From assembly GCA_022570795.1 (NCBI GenBank), contig JAKUDP010000002.1, positions 2,728,001 through 2,792,000 of the forward strand: DNA of 64,000 nucleotides, in the 5' to 3' direction. Of this stretch, positions 21,960 through 31,800 are shown one piece after another. Position numbers and translations under genes: made by a program. The notes under the pieces were generated by a model. That model did not search any database. It had not been told where the DNA came from and worked only from the letters and a program-made list of their open reading frames with translations. Position 1 is the first letter of the stretch. Every line of letters starts with the position of its first letter. The stretch is from Sphaerulina vaccinii. Lineage: Eukaryota; Ascomycota; Dothideomycetes; Mycosphaerellales; Mycosphaerellaceae.

Positions 21960-24900
21960 CGAAGTAGCATTCTATATATAGCAAGTAGCTAGGTTATATT
22001 AAAAACGTTTCTAATAAGACTTAGTAACTAGACGAAGGTAATAATATTAATATAACTAGCGCCTCTAGACAAGCTAATAATAGTAATAATAACGGCTTTA
22101 ATAAAGAGGATACTAAAGCTATAGCTATTATATAGTAGCTTTATATTAACCTCGAAGCTAAGAATGCTATCCTCTAAGAAGAAGCTTATATATTATAAGT
22201 AACTTATAAAAATAAAGCTCTTTATAGAGAACTTAGTAACTTAAGTATTATACCTATATATACCTCTACTAAGCCTTTTCTAGATAATAACTTTAAAGAG
22301 ACTATAAGTAGCGCTCTAGTTACTAGCATTTTAGGTATATATTATAGTATTAAGATTTGCGACTCTAAGCTATACTAAGGCTATATAGATAAGGAAGCTC
22401 GAGAGTTCCTTTATACCTATAAAGTTAACTTTACTATTACTAAGTATAACTTTAAGTCTAATTAAGAGAAAGTTCTATATACTATTATATAGCTTGTAGG
22501 CAAGGTATAGGAGACCTAGTATAACGAGTATAAAGACTTGCTTCTAGCTTACTATACTTAGAGCTAGTTTAAGACTTAGATCTATAGTATTATTAGTAAC
22601 TAGGCGAATCGCCTAATACTTATTATAATCGAGTATAACTAGGCTAGATAGAAAGATTAGAGTATTTGCTCCTTTGCTACTAACCTCGGTTATATAGAGG
22701 CCTAGCTAGGGGACTATAGCAAAACGTAGTTAGTTTGCTACCTCCTTATAAAGCTAAAGCTATCTCTCTATAGAAAGATTATTAAGAGCTATTCTATTCT
22801 ATATAAGTAAGCTAACTTTATTATATTAGTAAGGCGCTTAGAATAGGCTAATAGTACTATTCCTTGCTATAGTAACTCTACTTAAGATCGAGAGCGCAAG
22901 TATAAGAAGTTAAAGCACAAGCGCTCTAATACTAATAAGTATAAAGGATATAAGAATAAAAGTAAGTCTTATTATACTAATAGTATCGATCGAGGCAAGG
23001 CCTTATTATCTAAGCTAGACTACTTCTACTTTATATATTATAGCTATAGAAAGAAGGGTTATATCGCTACTAACTCTATCTATCTAAATAGTAAAGTAGA
23101 TAAGGAGCTAGTAGTCTATAAAGTTACTATATCTAAAAATAAAAAAAAAGTAAAAGTATTAAAAAAAGACTATAAACTTTAGATACTAAGCTAAGTAGTA
23201 AAGGCTACCTCCCTATTTAGGTTAATAGAGCAAAGGCTATATAAGTAGTAGTCGAGATGCAAAATAATTAGTTTATTAATATAACTAGCTTACTTAATAA
23301 TACTACTAATATTAATATTATTATAAGATTCTTTATTTTATAATATAACCTTCCTCGATAGCCTAATATAGTATTACTACTAGCAACCTCCTATATAGAG
23401 GAACTAGGTTATTACTATAGAGTATACTATATCTATATATAAATTATAGACTCTATAGAGGTCGAATATATTATAGGTAGTATATTCTATATATATAATA
23501 TATCTAAGCCTAACTTTATTCTTAGTCGGATATAGTAATATACTTAGTAAGTATATATCGATAGCGCGATAGACAAGTAGTACTATAGAGATAGCTTCGA
23601 GAAGGTTACTATCTATAATACTAAGAAGTTCTTTAAAAATCTAAAAAAAGTACTTTATATATATACTATACTTATAGCTAAAGATAGTATAGTACTACTT
23701 CCTATACTAATCGAGTTCTATTAGTTTAATAATATTCTTAACTCTATAGAGGAAATAAAGAACAAGCCTATCGATAGTATAGAGTATACGATTAACTTGC
23801 GTAATAGTACTATTCTACTATTCTAACTACTATATTACTAGTTCGAGAAGGAACTTAAAGAGCTCTAAGCCTATATTAAGGCCAGGCTAGAATATAACTG
23901 GATTAAGCGCTCTATAAGCAAAGTAGGTGCGCCTATTCTATTTGTTTCTAAAAAAGATAGCAAGCTTAGACTATATATAGACTATAGAGGTCTTAACGAG
24001 ATTATAATTAAGAATCGATACTCTCTACTACTTATTAGTAAAATACTTAATTAGCTTATAGGCGCTAATTAGTTTATAACTCTAGATCTTACTAATATAT
24101 ACTATTATATTAGAATTAAGCCGAGCAACTACTAGAAGACTACGTTCTATATATATTATAGTTACTTCTAGTATAAAGTTATACCTTTTAGGCTTACTAA
24201 TACCTCTATAACCTTTAAAGCTTATATTAACTATACTTTAGTAGGTTTGGTCGATATTATTTATATAGTATACCTAGATAATATCCTTATCTATAGCAAG
24301 ATATATAAGTAATATATATAAAATATATATAAAGTACTTAAACGCCTCTAGAAGTTCGGTTTATATACCTAAAGGTCTAAGTGCAAGTTCTTCTAGTAAG
24401 AGGTTAACTTCCTTAGCTTTGTAGTTACTACTAATAGTATAAAGATAGATAAGAGTAGAGTAGACGCAATCGCTACGTAGCTAAAGCCTACTACTTTAAT
24501 AGAAGTTTAATCTTTTTTTAGATTTACTAACTTTTATTAAAAGTTTATTTTCGAATATTTATAAATTATAATAGCGCTTATAGTACTATCTAAAGGAGTA
24601 GTAAAGAGTAAGAAGCCTAGACCTATCTAGTAGGGCATAGCTAAAGAGTATATATTCTAGGAGATTAAGAAAAGATTTCAAATAGCTCCTCTATTAAAGT
24701 ACTTTAACTCTATACTATACTTATATATTAAGAGTAATATATCTAAGTTTGCAATTACTAGCATTCTTAGCTAGTTATTTAGATTAGAATAGTATTCTAT
24801 TACCTTCTATTTAAAAAAGATAATTCTAGTAGAGTATAATTATAAAATATATAATTAAGAACTACTAGTAGTTATAGAGTTGTTTAAAGTATAGTAGCTA

Positions 24901-26900
24901 TACCTCGAGGGCGCTCTATATATAATTAATATACTTGTTAACTATATAAACTTCTAAGAGTTTATAGATATAAAGAAACTAATAGGTTATTAGGCCTACT
25001 AGGTAATTTTTCTTATAGCTTTTAACTTTACTATTATATATTAGGTAGGAACTCGTAATCTAGCTAATATACCCTCGAGATATAGTAACTACGCTATAGA
25101 GGAGTAATAAGTTACTACTCTCCTACCTATCTTATAGAGCAAACTATAAGTATAGAATATACTTATATACTTACCTAGTATATAAGATATAAGTAATCTA
25201 AGTATATACTATATTTATACTATATATACTATACTTAATAGAAAGTAAATATTCTATAGAGGCTCTATCTATAGTATAAGATCTCTTTCTACCTACTTAG
25301 AAATACTAGTAGAATAAGTAGTACCTACTTTATAAAAGCTTATTTACTAATAGCTAGTAGAGAAGCATATAGGTATATCGCTACTAGCTCGCGTAGCGGC
25401 CGCAATCGTAGCTTAAAAGTAGCTATATATAACTAATATTTCTAACTTAGTACTAGATTAGATAAAGTTACTTATCTAGTTAGAGCCTTTGGCTTAAGAG
25501 GCCTACGACAAGGCTATAAGTAATAGTAGTATAGGCAATATACTTATTACTAAAGATAGGAACTTATAGTTCAAAAAAGCTCTATATATACTAAAAGACT
25601 ATATATTATATACTTAGGTAATATATATATACTATAACAACTCTCTTACTAGCTACTTTAGTAAAAATAAGACTATTACTCTTATATATTAGAAGTACTA
25701 GTAGCTATATATAAGTAAAGATATTACTAGTTATATCGAGATCTATAGTTATTACTAGATAGCTAAAGCGTATTACTATTATCTATATAGTAAGCTAACT
25801 ATACTACTACTACTAGATAGGCTATTCTAAGAATTAACTTAGAACTTTATTATAGATCTTCTACCTAGCAAGTAGAATAGCTATATATATAATACAATTC
25901 TTATAATTATCGACTACTATACTAAAATATATATTTTTATACCTACTACTAAGAAATATATAAGTATCGACTTTATTAATATTCTATATAGAGAAGTAGT
26001 TTATTACTATAGTATACTATCTAGAATCGTAAGTAATAGAGGTTCGGTCTTTACTAGCTAGTTCTAGTCGGACTTCTACTATAAAGTATAGGTAAAGTAT
26101 AGGCTAAGTATAGCCTTCTATTCTTAGACTAATAGTTAGACTAAGTATATAAACTAAATACTTAAGACGTACCTATATATCTACTATAGTAAGTAGTAGA
26201 ACAACTAGGTAGAGCTATTAGTATAGGCTAAGTTTGCCTATAATAATAGTACTTATTTGCTTTCTAAAAAGTCTCTATTTATAGAGCTTTATAGATTTAA
26301 TCTAGAGCTAGTAGTATATATAAAAGAAGCTTAGAGCGCGCTTCCTAAAGAGGAGGTACTAGTAGTAACTAATATAGCTCGAAGACTAAAGCAAAGCTAT
26401 AAAAAGCTAATATAGTAATAGTAAGAAGTAGGCAAAGTATAAGCAAAGTACTTTAATACAAAGTATACTCTGATATAGTATAACGTCGAATAGCAAGTCT
26501 TACTCTCTACTAAGAACTTGAGGCTAAAGGTACCTTCGAAGAAGCTTGTAAACAAGTTTGCTAGACTATTCAAAGTTATCGATATAGTCGGAAAGTAGGT
26601 ATATTACCTAGCTTTACTATCTAACTTATATATCTATAATATCTTTTATATATCTTCTCTTAAGCTTTAGAAAGGTAGTAAGTTATAGGTAGAGAGCCTA
26701 CTACTTATAGATAAAAAGAGTATATATAAAGTCGAGAAAATTCTTAATACTTAAGTCTAAAAGAGAGTCTAATACTACCTAGTAAGGTAGTAAGAATAGC
26801 CTAAGAAATATAACTAGTAGGAACCTAAAGAGTATATTAGAGAATATATAGTACTTAATAAGTTCGAGTTATAGGTAGTAAGTAGCTATACTATAAAGAA
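21960..26900 (+). pseudogene. Gypsy C gag-pol, RIP-degraded
   Basis: Readable blocks on the plus strand are: a zinc knuckle near 23,030-23,090 with Cys/His changed to Tyr/Ser (YYSYRKKGYIATNS); RT near 23,960-24,310 (LYIDYRGLNEIIIKNRYSLL, then VYLDNILIYSK, the YxDD box decayed to YLDN); RNase H near 24,700-25,080; integrase near 25,640-26,500; and a chromodomain near 26,720-26,840 (YKVEKILNT, YYLVR, EPKEY). In-frame stops are frequent but fewer than in Gypsy B. Confidence 0.85.
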
Positions 26901-27079
26901 GAAGTAGAAATAATCTAAAGCTATAGAGTTAGTAGATACTAGATAGAAAAGGTATATTTAAGTTTATAGAAATATATTTCTATTTACTACTTGCCTATAG
27001 CAAAGGTAGTTAGTAGCGCAAGTAGAGAGTATAACAAGCTTATATAAGGCTACTATATAGGTCTAAGAATAATCGACTT

Positions 27080-28140
27080 TATACCTAATTAGAGCCTCCC
27101 TCTCCTACTAAATTATATTATTAAAGTATAACTCTAGATAACTTTATATCTACCTAGAGCCTCTTTTTATAGAGTATAGGTAGCGAGTAGGCTACTCGAT
27201 AGCGTTGCTATTATTAGCCTTATCTACCTTGCCTATCTTATTATCTTCTTCTACTACTACCTTTTCCTTCTTTTTCTCTTTCTTTTCTTTTTCCTTTTCT
27301 TCTCTCTCCTCTACCTTCTCCTCCTCTTTAATATTAGAAAGGCTGCTCTCCTTCTAATTACTACTATCTAAGTAGATAGTAGTAAAGGTAGTTTCGAGAG
27401 TAGAAGTAGTAGCGCTATTTATATACTAGGCCTATAAAAACTATTAGTATTAGATATAATATATATATATTATACTAGAGTAGAAGTATAGAAGTATATT
27501 ATACTTCGAAAAAAAGCTCGAATTAAGCTTAGGTAAAGTTAGCTATAGTCTAGTCTAAGAGGAATTTGCTAGTAGCTATACTATTACTATAACCTGCCTA
27601 TATAGTAGATATACTCTTCTTAGGCGTCTTAAACTCTCTAAGTAATTTACTACTATTAGCCTAGATAAGGCGCTTAGTCTTATTAATAAAAAGTAGGAGG
27701 TAGGTAAGGTAGTGCTTAATCTAATTCTAGTATATACCTAGCGCAAGGCGATTAAGCTTAGTATAGTAGAAGAGTACCTAGCGCGCCTACTAACATAGGT
27801 TAGCGTCCTCGATATAGATATAGATATAGTAGCTACAAAAGTAGCAAGTATACTTTCTTGCCTTACTAACCTTTATTATACTATTATAGGCCTCTATAGT
27901 AGCTATAATACGTATTTAGTTAGTAGGCGACTTATAGTAGACTCGAGTTTACTAAGTATATATATAGTCTATTATATATAGAAGGTAGTAAAAGTATACC
28001 GAAATATTCTACTCGAGAAAGAAAGTAAGATTTTTAGAAATACAAAGTAGGTAGTTAAGTATAGCGCAAGTATAGCGAGCAGCTATTATACTTGTAGAAC
28101 AAGTATATAGTATATATATAGCAAGTACTAATATATAAGA
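27080..28140 (-). pseudogene. antisense coding remnant between pol and 3' LTR of Gypsy C
   Basis: After the chromodomain, about 1 kb keeps coding character on the strand opposite to pol. The minus strand reads a segment IEAYNSIIKVSKARKYTCYFC with a CxxC pair near 27,860-27,920, then KLLREFKTPKKSISTI near 27,640, and a long Lys/Glu-rich tract (EKEKEKKEKEKKKEK-like) at about 27,246-27,340. I associate this arrangement (a Cys-containing domain then a charged tail) with a family of fungal hypothetical proteins often found in repeats, but cannot name it. An accessory antisense gene carried by the element, or a host fragment it captured, would both fit. Confidence 0.45.
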
Positions 28141-28526
28141 GATAGTACTACTATAAGTAGTAAAAGGCTAATTATATATATATATATTTATAAAAAAGAA
28201 AAAAAACTAAGAAGAAGTTCTAAATATATATTTATTATAGTCGCTAGGTAGTAGCGACTAGTAAGTAGCAATTGGGTATTATATACAAGTCGCATAGCAA
28301 CTCTTTACTATTATTATAAAGTAAAGCTAAAGTTATAGGGATTAGGCTAATACTAAGAATACTAAAACTAAAGCTAATAATACAAATTATATAGAATATT
28401 ATAGAATTCTTATATATAATATATATAGGTAGCAATAAGTATATTATATAATATACTACTATAAGGAGTATATATATTTCTTACTAGAATATTACTAAAA
28501 GTAGCTTTTTAGAAAAAGGAAATAAT

Positions 28527-28750
28527 TATAAAAGCTAGGTCTAAGAATATAGTATTTTAACTCTAAAAAGAGAATCTAAATTACTAGGCAATTCTATATC
28601 CTCGGTTCTAAGAGTAGAGTATATATAGTATATAGTTGCCCTATAACTCTAAGAGCTCCTATATTTTTTATAGAGGTAAGAATTAGTTTATATAACTAAT
28701 ACTCTTATTAAATAGCGCTCTATATATTGCTATATACCTATACTCTTATA
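28527..28750 (+). repeat. Gypsy C 3' LTR (224 bp)
   Basis: Right LTR of Gypsy C. It is followed by TTTTT (28,751-28,755) and then the last 79 bp of the Gypsy B 3' LTR. Confidence 0.92.
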
Positions 28751-28755
28751 TTTTT

Positions 28756-28834
28756 ATAAATATATTAATAAGCTCTAACTAGATTAAGCTTAGCCTCTAC
28801 TTAGTAAAATTATTAGGTCTCCTATAACCTAATA
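28756..28834 (+). repeat. Gypsy B 3' LTR, last 79 bp
   Basis: Continues the LTR cut at 21,679; together 359 bp, equal to the 5' LTR. It ends CCTAATA and is followed by the right copy of GTAGA at 28,835-28,839. Confidence 0.9.
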
Positions 28835-29457
28835 GTAGAAGCTTTATTAGATATTTAGACTCTAACTATATAATAGATAAAATAAATAGAGTCTTAATTC
28901 TAGAATCTATTTTCTTCTTCTATAGAGTACTAGTATTTTAGATAAGTAAGAAGTAGAAGTCTATAGTAATATTAACTATAGAGGCTAAGTATATAGCTCT
29001 AAATATATATACTAAGTAATTTTAATTCCTAGTAGTACTTCTAAAAGAAATAGACTATATAGAGTTAGTAGAAGAATATTTTTTTTAACTACTTATTAAA
29101 GTAAACTCTAATATAGTAAATAAACTTAAATCTATTTAGATTATAGAAAATAACTAAGTATTTCTAATTCTAGTTAAAAATATCTATATCTATAAAAAAT
29201 TAAAATATATTAATATAGCCTATAATAATATTAGGAGACTCTAGTAGTAAAAGAAGATAGTAGTAGTATATATTCTAATAAAAGAGATAGTTATAGATAG
29301 GTTAACTAAGCTAAAGAATAGTCTCTAATTCTAGAAGTTTATAAAACAACTCTAGCTTATATAAATAGCTCTTCTATACTTAATAAGTTATCGAAATTTG
29401 AAATAGAATATAAGTACTAGAATATAGAGTAGAAGAACTATCTAGCCTAAGTAGAAG

Positions 29458-29697
29458 TATTAGAAAATATAGTCTAGTTAGACTATCTAAATAATACTCT
29501 TTTAGAGATTAGATTATATAATATATATTATATAGTAGTAGATTATATAACTTATCTAATACTCTATATCTTAGAAAGAGATATAACCTATAACTAACTA
29601 ATATAATTAATATAGTTAGTTCCTATCTAATATTTCTACTTCTATTATATATTAAGACTCTTTCTATATATTATATATTATTATTCTAATTTCGATA
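29458..29697 (+). repeat. Copia A 3' LTR (240 bp)
   Basis: Begins TATTAGAAAATATAGTC and ends TTTCGATA. It matches the 5' LTR at 8,180 with small deletions and many transitions. Confidence 0.88.
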
Positions 29698-29869
29698 GTA
29701 TCTATAGTATACTTAATAAAAGAAAAAATAATAAAAATTAGACTTTTAATAATATAATTAGAAGCTTATCTTATTTTATATTTAATAAACTAGAATATCT
29801 CGGTTTTATTAACTTATATAAGAACTAATAGAGAAATATACTAACTTCGTATATTTATAATACTAATAC

Positions 29870-30386
29870 TAGAAATTATAGGTCTCTTACTAGACTAGAG
29901 TAGTAGCTACGAATAGAGTAGCTAAACTTTAGTCTACGAGGCTAGTATAAGGAAGTATAGGGACTAAAGTATATAACTACTCTTAGTACTATAAACAACC
30001 TCGGGACCCTCTACTAGACCTAAGGCAAGATAAAGGAGGCAGAAGAGATATATCTTCGGGCACTAAGCGGAAAGGAGGAGGCATAGGGACAGCATCACAC
30101 ATCTACTCTTACTACTATCAACAACCTCGGGGATCTCTACTCTGATGAAGGCAAGATAAAGAAGGCGGAGGCGATGTGGGTCCGGGCGCTAAGAGGATTC
30201 GAGGAGAGTGAGGGCAATCACGAATCCCGGATTCGCAGCTTGCGAAGATGCCTTTCGGCTCTTGAGCCAAGGCATGATGCACCTGAAAGCTCTGCCCTGC
30301 CATCTATGAATGTTAATAAGGATGACACGATTGTTGGCCGATATCGGAAGAGGAACCATCTACTTCGACTTATGGGAAAGAAATGA
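29870..30386 (+). pseudogene. TPR-repeat (NLR-type) protein, surviving C-terminal end
   Basis: One plus-strand frame carries tandem 42-residue tetratricopeptide repeats of the kinesin-light-chain type seen in fungal NB-ARC/NACHT-TPR proteins. The last unit is clean (TSTLTTINNLGDLYSDEGK, then KKAEAMWVRALRGFEESEG). The unit before it (from about 29,961: YITTLSTINNLGTLY, AEEIYLRALSG) has TAG/TAA stops at positions expected to be Gln or Trp, and an earlier unit is barely readable. After the repeats a 50-residue basic tail ends at 30,384-30,386. The nucleotide-binding part should lie upstream but only AT-rich DNA is there. The RIP load falls from left to right across this one gene. Non-functional as it stands. 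Confidence 0.7.
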
Positions 30387-31155
30387 CAGAGAAGTGCTAT
30401 AGCCATTGATATAAGTAGGCTTGTCGAGACATCTTGCCCGCGATAGCAACGCGCCGGATCTATTGCCGTTTCAGCATTCGTACACCTAATGGCTCGTCTT
30501 TCTTGCCCTATGGTAGTCCCGGCCTTCTTTGGATAGCGAGCCGCCCTACGTCGCGAGCCACCTTACGAGCTTTCAGCCCATAATTAGAGTGCTTCACCCC
30601 ACAACGAAATGCCCGGTGTGGCGAGATCAGCGGGCCCCTCCTTCTCGGCCCAAGTTTCGCATCGAAATAACGTCCCTCCCTCCATGGGGAGCCACCATGT
30701 GAGGCGAGCCAACGTACACTCAAATGCAGCTTCCAGCTTTACCAACGGACTCGCGCATGGTCTTGGCCTGCCCTCGGAGTGGCCACTGTGGGTATCTCGC
30801 CAAGACCATTCTGCCCTCATCTAGCGTGGTCAGGATGGCCTTGGCACTTTCCCCGGAGTGTCGGCATGAGTGTACCAAGATCATCATACATACGCTACAT
30901 GAGGGAAGAATGGTCTTGGGGAGGTGCAGTGAACGCTCCAACCTATGGAGTGGCATAGTAAGCTCTTCGTGCAGTGTTCAGTCGTATGAATTGTGTGAGC
31001 GTATTGCCAATGGCTGAGGGCGCTGCAATCAGAAATCACTTCGGCCCATCGACCGGAGCAGGCGACCTCATGCCAACACACAGAGCACGTTGGTGAAACT
31101 TAGGTTGGTTTGGATCATTCTACAGTGGGGGATGCGCAACGTACAGTCTACGCCG
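30387..31155. other. intergenic DNA of normal GC content
   Basis: No gene is supported here. Short frames on both strands mirror each other because of the inverted repeat at 30,800-30,919, so they are not evidence of coding. Confidence 0.5.
30800..30919. repeat. imperfect inverted repeat, 28-bp arms
   Basis: CCAAGACCATTCT.CCCTCAT.TAGCGT at 30,800-30,827 is matched in reverse complement at 30,892-30,919 with about two mismatches, leaving a 64-bp loop whose edges also pair weakly. A further ATGGTCTTGG copy lies near 30,757. It could be the remains of a small inverted-repeat element or a recombination product. Confidence 0.6.
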
Positions 31156-31800
31156 TCAACTACAGCTAGCCTTCCAGGCGCAACAATGGCATCGTCGTTC
31201 ACATGCCAAGAATTTGAGGAACCTCAGGCGTGAAGGCCGAGCGCCGGGTGCACCTTGCTCGCCTCGCTGTCCCTGGGGGCCTTCTAGTCCTTGAGGGCCT
31301 TCAACTCCTTGTGCGCCCTGAGGGCCTTGCAAACCATCTCGACCATCTCGACCATCTCGACCATCTCGACCATCTCGACCTGGCATCCCAACTCTACCCT
31401 CTGGACCGTCTCGTCCTTGTGCACCCGGAGCGCCGTGTATGCCATCCTGCCCATTTCGACCATCTCGACCAGGCATGCCACTTCTACCCTCTGGACCTTG
31501 TTCGCCCTGGGGCCCAACGTCACCAGGATCTCCTCGCTCGCCGTTGAATCCAGACGGTCCAGCCGGTCCAGCCGGTCCTGAACAGCAGTGAACGGTCGGA
31601 TATTGAGGGTTCGGCTGAGATGGGTGGCAAGGATGTGCAGCTGGATCGCGTGGACATCGTGCTCTTGAGTGTGTTTGCTCCAGTTGCTGAATCCTTTCTT
31701 CAAGACGAATGACCAGGTTCTGAAGACGAAGGCATTGCTCCGGTGGTTGTCTATGATTCGCAGGGCATGCAGATGCACCAGGCGGACTTTCGCTGTCCAT
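31156..31800 (-). CDS. collagen-like protein with N-terminal coiled coil
   Basis: A single 214-residue frame. Residues 22-42 (QCLRLQNLVIRLEERIQQLE) form a short heptad pattern fit for trimerisation. A Cys-bearing linker (HPCHP, HCCS) follows, then residues 75-188 form 38 uninterrupted Gly-X-Y triplets rich in GPQ, GRD and GMP, including five GRD in a row. The C-terminus has five cysteines in its last 15 residues (ACERRCHCCAWKASC). Coiled coil plus Gly-X-Y is the layout of a collagen-like triple helix. No signal peptide is visible, so secretion is uncertain. Known fungal collagen-like proteins act at the spore or hyphal surface (Metarhizium MCL1 is the classic case), but that role here is inference. 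No intron is needed, although the last 26 residues could belong to a misread exon. Confidence 0.7.
   Translation of the reverse strand: MDSESPPGASACPANHRQPPEQCLRLQNLVIRLEERIQQLEQTHSRARCPRDPAAHPCHPSQPNPQYPTVHCCSGPAGPAGPSGFNGERGDPGDVGPQGEQGPEGRSGMPGRDGRNGQDGIHGAPGAQGRDGPEGRVGMPGRDGRDGRDGRDGRDGLQGPQGAQGVEGPQGLEGPQGQRGEQGAPGARPSRLRFLKFLACERRCHCCAWKASCS

Larger units (their letters stand above)
21680..28750 (+). mobile_element. Gypsy C: Ty3/Gypsy chromovirus inserted in the 3' LTR of Gypsy B
   Basis: Identical-length 224-bp LTRs (21,680-21,903 and 28,527-28,750) start TATAA(G/A)AGCTAGG and end CTCTTATA. The flanking five bases are TCTTT on the left and TTTTT on the right, a target duplication differing by one C-to-T. 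The 6.6-kb interior keeps far more CG and TGC/GCA than the outer layers. It holds gag-pol on the plus strand and, beyond pol, a kilobase with a separate minus-strand coding remnant. It is the innermost and therefore latest insertion of this nest. Confidence 0.92.
15131..28834 (+). mobile_element. Gypsy B: Ty3/Gypsy chromovirus inserted in Copia A
   Basis: The element starts TATTATAGTTCC at 15,131 and ends CCTAATA at 28,834, flanked by GTAGA. The 5' LTR is 359 bp (15,131-15,489). The 3' LTR is split: 21,400-21,679 (280 bp) plus 28,756-28,834 (79 bp), which also sums to 359 bp once Gypsy C and its target duplication are removed. The interior (15,490-21,399) carries gag, protease, RT, RNase H, integrase and a C-terminal chromodomain, all riddled with stops. 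Its CG content is very low, like Copia A and unlike Gypsy C. Confidence 0.92.
8180..29697 (+). mobile_element. Copia A: Ty1/Copia retrotransposon, outer layer of the nest
   Basis: LTRs at 8,180-8,426 and 29,458-29,697 bracket a plus-strand Copia body present in two pieces, 8,427-15,130 and 28,840-29,457, split by Gypsy B. A RIP-degraded polyprotein is readable: a reverse-transcriptase block at about 14,200-14,800 (for example LVTRGFF, VICKKDLEIY, LKSLYKLK, LIYIDNIPII) and RNase H remnants after 28,840. Subtracting Gypsy B leaves about 7.8 kb; the related intact copy D is 5,849 bp, and the excess of about 1.96 kb agrees with a DNA transposon inserted near 9.1-11.1 kb. The flanking five bases (TTAAT and GTATC) do not match, so the two ends may have been rearranged. 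Confidence 0.85.
4430..29950. other. RIP-saturated AT-rich block I
   Basis: Composition changes sharply near 4,430 and recovers between 29,960 and 30,060. Inside, CA and TG are nearly absent, TA is in great excess, and former coding frames are full of TAA/TAG. This is the expected product of CpA-to-TpA RIP acting on both strands of repeated DNA. All identifiable contents are transposons. The stretches 4,430-5,221, 5,586-5,792 and 29,698-29,860 contain no feature I can name. Confidence 0.9.

Noticed and set aside
28244..28435. 63-codon minus-strand hydrophobic frame
   Set aside because: It lies just inside the 3' end of Gypsy C and has AT-driven composition with no domain.
30724..31017. 97-codon plus and 78-codon minus frames
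   Set aside because: Their internal similarity is explained by the inverted repeat; there is no domain or splice support.
31230..31781. Several frames overlapping the collagen-like gene, with repeated Leu-Asp-His or Thr-Ile-Ser words
   Set aside because: They are alternative-frame readings of the Gly-X-Y repeat; only the minus frame at 31,156-31,800 gives perfect triplets.
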